From assembly GCF_017591425.1 (NCBI RefSeq), contig NW_024466512.1:28015501-28079500 (forward strand): 64,000 bases of DNA. The letters are read 5' to 3'. Position 1 is the stretch's first letter; each line of letters begins with the position of its first letter. The translations under genes were made by a program, and so were the position numbers. The DNA comes from Ochotona curzoniae. Lineage: Eukaryota; Chordata; Mammalia; Lagomorpha; Ochotonidae. Below, one piece after another: positions 58,790 to 64,000 of this stretch. Below the pieces are notes generated by a model. That model searched no databases. It saw nothing but the letters and a program-made list of their open reading frames with translations, and was not told the origin of the DNA.

Positions 58790-61498
58790 AGGCTATGCCA
58801 GGTAAGGACCTAACACCCACTGGCATGCATGAGATCTCGGTCCGGGAGTGGGCTGAGTGGGGGAATGTGGAAAACTCCCACAGTGGGTCATAGCTCCCAG
58901 GCCTGGGGGTCAGGTAAGCTGGGTAAGGTAGCTCCTGTTGGCTAATGTGTAAGTTGGTTTTGGAAGGGGGTGAACAGGGCAGGGCTGAGCAGACCTTAGC
59001 TTACTGGCCAGTGCAGAAACCAGGCTGGAATGCAGGTCATGCCGGGCTAGGCTGTCACACCTACTGGTTTGCATGAGCCAGGTATGTGAGCAGACTGTGC
59101 AGGGCCAGGTTCCACCACCTGCCAGCAAGAGTTGGGACTTGGGGCCAGCCGGGTCAGGTCATGTTACAGCAGCCAAAGGCAAAGGCCATGACAGGTAAGG
59201 GACTATGCCAAACTGAGTCAGAGTAACCACTGGCAGATGCAAGACCTATGGCTGGGAACAGGCCTGGTTGGAAACTAAGGGGATACCCTGGTTGGATTGT
59301 GGTTCCTACTGGTGAGCACGGGGGCCAGAGTGGGGTATGCATTCGGTTCAAGATACGACTGCAGTGTCCCTCAGCACAAGTGTGGACTGGGGCTGGGCAC
59401 ACCGGACTGGGATAGACTCCAGCACCCACTGGTGCTCATGAGGATCAGAGTAGGTGTAGAACAGGCTAGGCTAGGTTTTTGTCCCTGCTGAGCCAGGTGT
59501 GAGCTGTGTCAGGGTGTGGACCAGGCTTGGCTGGGCTGTAACACCCAACAATAAAAACCAGAATCAGTTGAAGGCTGGTTAGAAAAGGCTACTGTTCCTG
59601 CTAGGACAGGAGGTGAACTAAGTAGGGCTGGCCCATGGACCCACTGATGGACGCAAGATCTGGCATTGGGAGAAGTTCTGATGGAGGAGCTTGGGAAACT
59701 CTTATGTTAGGACACAGCCACTGCAGGTGAGCACAAGAACCACAATAGAGCAGCTCAGACAAGGCCCCTGGCATACATTTGGTGCAGATCAGAGGCAAGC
59801 CAGGCAGGACTAATTCACATCACCAGATGGTGAATCCAAGCACTAGAACAGAATGTGGGTTGGACCAGGTTCAGTCACAACACATGCCAGTTCACATGAG
59901 GGCTGGGACTGGGAGCTGGCTGGGCTGGTCTAGGCTGTAGCCCCAACCAGCATGAACTGCTGGAATTGGGGGTAGACTGGGCCTGGCCAGGCTGAAGCAC
60001 CCACTGGCAAATGTCAAGGTGAGGAGGCCCATGCCAGACCAGCCCACAACACCCAACCAGCACACGTGGGACCCAGGGTAGAGGGGGCGAAGCCGGTAGG
60101 GGGAATGTGGAGGGCTTCCCTGCTGGACCACAACTCCCACTGGAGAGCATGAGTTGGGATAGGGGCAGACCAAGGCCAGGCAGGGCTATAATACCTGTGG
60201 GCCTCATGTTAGCTGGATCAGGAAAAAGCCAGGCTGGCTTGACTATTCCTACTGGTGCATGTATAAGCCAGAGTGGGTGTGGGTTGGTTGGGCTTTGCTG
60301 CAACATCAGCTAGCAGATGCTGGCACTGGGGGCTAATTCTGTCAAGTTAACCTCCAGAACCACCTGGAGAATGCAGGATCCAGGAATAGGAGTGGGCCCA
60401 TTAGGGAAAGAGTGGGCACCTAACTTCTGGTGTTGCTACTCTGACTGGTGAGCATGAGAACCAGGATTTGGACAGGCATGGCTAGACAGAGTGGCACCCA
60501 CTAGCACGTGTGTGGGCTGGAAAGTGGGGCTGGTTGGATTGAACTAGGCTTCAATGTCCATTGACATGAATGAGAGCTGAATGGATGTGGGACAGATTGG
60601 ATCAGTCTGCTGTATATACTGGCAAGCACGAGAACCGTGTAAGGGGAATAACTGGCAGGGGTTATTATGGGTCACTCTGTCTATGCAGCTGCTCCCACAG
60701 GTTTCTGTGAGGGCTGAGTGTGTAGTGGGAAGGATCGGGCTGGGCTACAACATCCATTGGTTTGTGTAGAAGACAGGGCTGGAGGCAGAATTGGTCCAGC
60801 AATTGCAATCACCAGCATTTACATGCATAAGCTGATTTGGGCAACGGACTATGCTCGACCCTGTATTGGCAAGCACACACAAGATTCTGATTTGGGATCA
60901 CTTCAGACAAAGTTTCTTTGGGGATGCCCCCAACTGAACTGCTGGACTCAGAACCCCAACCATGAACAGAATTGCAGGTTCCATGGTCTGACTGTGGAGT
61001 GTGTGTGTCAAAGCTGAGCATCCTCAGTGGCTCAGACAGAGCAATGGACAGCATATGCAGGTGCAAATGGAAGATATGGTAGTACATTGGAGCCTGTGGA
61101 GGACACCTGGTACCATGACAGAGGACAGAACAACTTGATCAGCTACCCCAGCCAAGTGTTGGCAGTGACTATCTGGGCAAATGGAGAGTGTAGGTTGGAC
61201 TATGTCAACCAGTGGATTCTGGAGCTATTTTATCGTGTTTGGAATGGTGAACTCGGCAGTAATTCAGAACAGTTAAACTACTGAAACCTCATAAGCAGAA
61301 CCATCAGAGCATGTCCCACATTGGGGGATCCTGGGGTGTTTGGGAGGGTGGGTGTGGCTTCTCCCTTTGTTTCTTCCCTTCCACCAGATATAGGAAGGAA
61401 AAAAGAGAATGTGAAAACAAAGGTCTTATTCACTTTACTGTAGCCCTTGACCCTTTGAGCCCTAATCAACTACGTAAAGATCATCAAAAAAAAATTTT
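58790..61498 (+). mobile_element. L1 3' UTR, right arm of an inverted pair
   Basis: The element contains the minisatellite, then a single-copy part (about 60620-61480) and an A-rich end near 61488-61498. The segment to about 61284 is the inverted, closely similar partner of the copy at 53846. Frames of 99 codons (60718-61017) and 85 codons (61027-61284) are open, in the same phase and separated by one stop, but both begin at GTG, not ATG. No ORF2 sequence or target-site duplication was recognised, and the 5' edge is uncertain. Confidence 0.75.
58795..60620 (+). repeat. Long degenerate minisatellite inside an L1 3' UTR
   Basis: About 30 imperfect units, mostly 55-75 bp, share a landmark like cacccactggtgagcatgag followed by a G-rich gggctgggctgg-like spacer. 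Landmarks lie, for example, near 58811, 59056, 59222, 59299, 59418, 59540, 59636, 59993, 60126, 60244, 60430 and 60490. The units are strongly diverged from each other, so the array is old or was already degenerate in the source element. It runs directly into the L1 3' UTR below. Confidence 0.8.
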
Positions 61499-61851
61499 TT
61501 TTTAAGTGGTTGAAAGGGAAATATGTTCCTGAGGATTGTAGGGTTGGGCTAGGAAGTTGTTCTTGGTGGGCAGACTGTGGGGACCAAGGAACATTTTCTG
61601 AACAAGAGACAGACTAGAAAATGATCAATCAGCTAAAAAATGGCTGGAGGAACTATTTTCATGTTTCTATGACTGTGTCTCTTAATGAATGACTTTGTTC
61701 ACTAGACTGTATTAGGCTTATTTTTTTCTTTCAGGGTATATAGGGAAAGTCAAGATACTTGGAAGAGGCAGGTGGTTTTCCATGTTTAGACTCAGCAATA
61801 TTTTGCTAAGCAATATGCGCAGATATCTGATACTTTGCCTTGGTGGGGCTG

Positions 61852-61877
61852 GGCTGGTCTGGTCTGGTCTGGTCTGG
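61852..61877 (+). repeat. (GGTCT)n microsatellite
   Basis: Four to five copies of a five-base GGTCT unit. Confidence 0.85.
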
Positions 61878-63149
61878 AGAGGGAAACTCCCTCATCTGTG
61901 TAGAGGGTTCAATAAAGCCAGACTTTGGAATTCCTCTTTGAGATGCCCTGGCACTGCCTATTTTAGCTGGTTCATATTAAATTGCTATGATTAGGCAGAA
62001 CTTTTTGTGCAGTGTTTTCTAAAATGGTTCACAGCCCTGATGGATCAAAGGCAGATGCCGCCAGGACTAGCCTGGGAGCCTGTGCTTGTCAGAGATTTTT
62101 CCATGTTCCTTTTGCTCTAGTCTACCTATTGGAATTATTCCAGAAGATTCTTAGGATGCATGCTCTTACCCAGGAGTTTGAATATGGGAATGGATAATAA
62201 ATTATTTGTTAGAACATTCATGCATTAAAAAATTATATAACTTATTACATTTTAGAAGCCAAGAATAGTTATTATTCAGCCAAGCTGATGATCATGTGGT
62301 CTCCAAAATGTTATGTGTTTTTGTTCCTCAAAACCTGCTGTTTCCTGTTCTGTGTTGTAGTTTTAAACTTAAAACTGAAGGTAGTATTATAGCAGTCTTT
62401 TTTTCTGATTTTATAATGACCTCTGGCTCAAGGTAACAGAATCTGCCTTGATCAGTTGCCATTCATTGACAAGACTTCATGAGATGCAAAGTAATAATAC
62501 AGGCAAAAAAAAAAAGGCATTCTGGAACTTCAGAAAATAGTTAATATGATAGAGAGAAAGAAGGTAAGAAGGCAAGATATAAAGAAAATGGAATGGAAGG
62601 AAGGAAGGAATGGAAAATGGTTAGGTGGTTTGGTGGTGCAGTTCATGCCTATTCAGGAAAGATGGGAGAAGGGAAAGTATTTGGGTACAAGGGGCCTGCC
62701 TTTGGGTAGTAGTGGGGTTCTTTATTTCAGAGCAGGAAGAAATCCACAGAGACTAGACAAGTATTCTCTTCCTTGGTCATTCCTAGGATTGGCCTTCACT
62801 GGGAAACTGCACCAGGATCTCGTCCCCTGGCAAGGCAGAGACTGAGGCAGGCAGGGGATGGCCTGCAGATCAGCTGACAGAATGACAGAGAGCCTGTTTC
62901 TCTACACAACAGAAAGAAAAGGCAGTAAAGGTGCAGAAAGTGGGAGTCTGAAGGAAGGAGAAAGGTTGATATAAACTGGGACCAGGCACGAATTGTGATG
63001 CTGCAGGCAACCTTGACTGCATCTTAAGGTACACTTGGGTGACCAGCAACTCAGCACTGAGTAGGCAGATCCCACGTGAGGAAGTGCACACAGGGTGGTT
63101 TGCAAGAATGTTGTCCTGAACTTTTCAGAAGATAACAAGAAGACTTCTT

Positions 63150-63320
63150 GAGAATTATGGAGACTTGCTTTGCTCAGTTGCCGGAGTTGCAACAGAAAGC
63201 CGTTCCTATTGAGCTGTGTGACAGTAGGCATGTCATCATCTCTGATCCTCAAATTATCAGGAACTTGGGTTATAGCTTATGTAGGGTCTCCTCCAGCTCT
63301 CAAGTTCTATGAAAGTATTA
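63150..63320 (+). repeat. MIR-like relic
   Basis: The blocks gctgtgtgacagtaggcatg and catcatctctgatcctcaaatt resemble the MIR core. It is diverged. Confidence 0.45.
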
Positions 63321-64000
63321 AAATGGTTGGATGAATGACAAGGTCCATGACAGAAGTGTCATGGATGATGTGTTTACCTAATATTGCAAATACTAGGTTG
63401 AGCCATCTGACTTTGGTCTAATAGGCTAAATGTAAAAGCAAGAAGTGTTTCAGGAATTGAGTGAACAAGTGCTACAGAGAGTTTGATCAAAAGGAGCCTG
63501 TAGCTGGATCTACAATGTGCTGGTCATTGGTTGACCTTGACAAGAGTGTTTGCGGTGGAGTGGTGGGGCTGAGCCCCGACTGAAGGGGATGTGGAAAGAA
63601 AGGAAGGGAGACTGTGAGGAAAGGCAGTTCTTTTGAGGAGTCCATGGTATAAAGGAGTAGAAAAACGGAGCACTGACTCTAGGGGGATGCTGTGGGGTCA
63701 AGGACAGCTTTGTGCCTTTAAGCTTGAGGTGATATTTCACTTGTTTTTATTTTGATGGGAATGATCCAGTAGAAATCACAGAAGCAAAACCCTTGTGTAG
63801 CAAGAGGATATGGGACCCATGCCAAGGTGGGAGAGTCGACCTCAAGGGTTGGAGAACAGGGAGGTGGCAGAGGACAAATACAGAATGTGAGATGGAGTGG
63901 GCAGCAAATGCAAATTCTCACCTGCTGTCTCAATGAACTAAGAATCAAGGCCATTTATTGCAAGAAGGATGGAGACACAGTGAGAAGCCTGAAATAGGTG

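Larger units (their letters stand above)
52358..64000 (+). other. MYOF: MYOF intron 5, 5' part
   Basis: The intron starts with a GTAAGC donor, phase 1. No acceptor followed by a plausible myoferlin exon was found before the edge. Contents are three L1 3' ends, several SINEs, a solo LTR, MIR/L2 relics and a long minisatellite. Stretches 52380-53230, 58070-58790 and 61510-64000 hold no recognised gene. Confidence 0.8.

Noticed and set aside
58795..60620. CRISPR-like or coding repeat array
   Set aside because: Units are irregular in length and sequence, with no constant direct repeat and spacer structure, in a mammalian intron. Frames across it are broken by many stops.

Overview
This window is mammalian nuclear DNA. 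It holds the promoter region and the first five coding exons of myoferlin (MYOF) on the + strand, with very long introns full of retrotransposons. The gene identity comes from the spliced reading frame: exons at 6315-6402, 30230-30285, 33114-33205, 51154-51262 and 52270-52357 join in phase through GT-AG introns into 144 residues that match the myoferlin N terminus, including the whole first C2 domain (C2A). The gene runs off the right edge; most of the roughly 2,060-residue protein lies downstream.

The species group is inferred from repeats. At least 25 copies of a tRNA-derived SINE of the lagomorph C-repeat (CSINE) type are present on both strands. No Alu, B1/B2 or carnivore SINE was recognised. 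The freshest copies differ from the rabbit consensus as I remember it, so a pika (Ochotona) seems more likely than rabbit or hare. That last step is uncertain.

Layout: 1-6176 is upstream flank with SINEs and a chimeric L1/tRNA-Gln insertion. 6177-6402 is the TATA-less first exon. Intron 1 (6403-30229, 23.8 kb) carries a G-rich 13-bp minisatellite, an L1 3' UTR and many SINEs, two of them nested in older SINEs with clear target-site duplications. Exons 2 and 3 flank a 2.8-kb intron. Intron 3 (33206-51153, 17.9 kb) is lower in SINEs and has microsatellites, L2/MIR relics and an old L1 3' UTR. Intron 4 is 1 kb. Intron 5 (52358 to the edge) has a pair of closely similar L1 3' UTRs in inverted orientation about 5.7 kb apart, one with a long degenerate minisatellite, and a solo LTR inserted into a SINE.

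I see no sign of a second protein-coding gene, a CRISPR array, an operon or a novel enzymatic system. Open reading frames outside the MYOF exons are short and look like chance or repeat-derived frames. The most unusual observations are the L1 copy joined to an inverted 5' half of a tRNA-Gln, the inverted L1 3' UTR pair with the same long frames open in both copies, and the G-quadruplex-prone minisatellite just inside intron 1.
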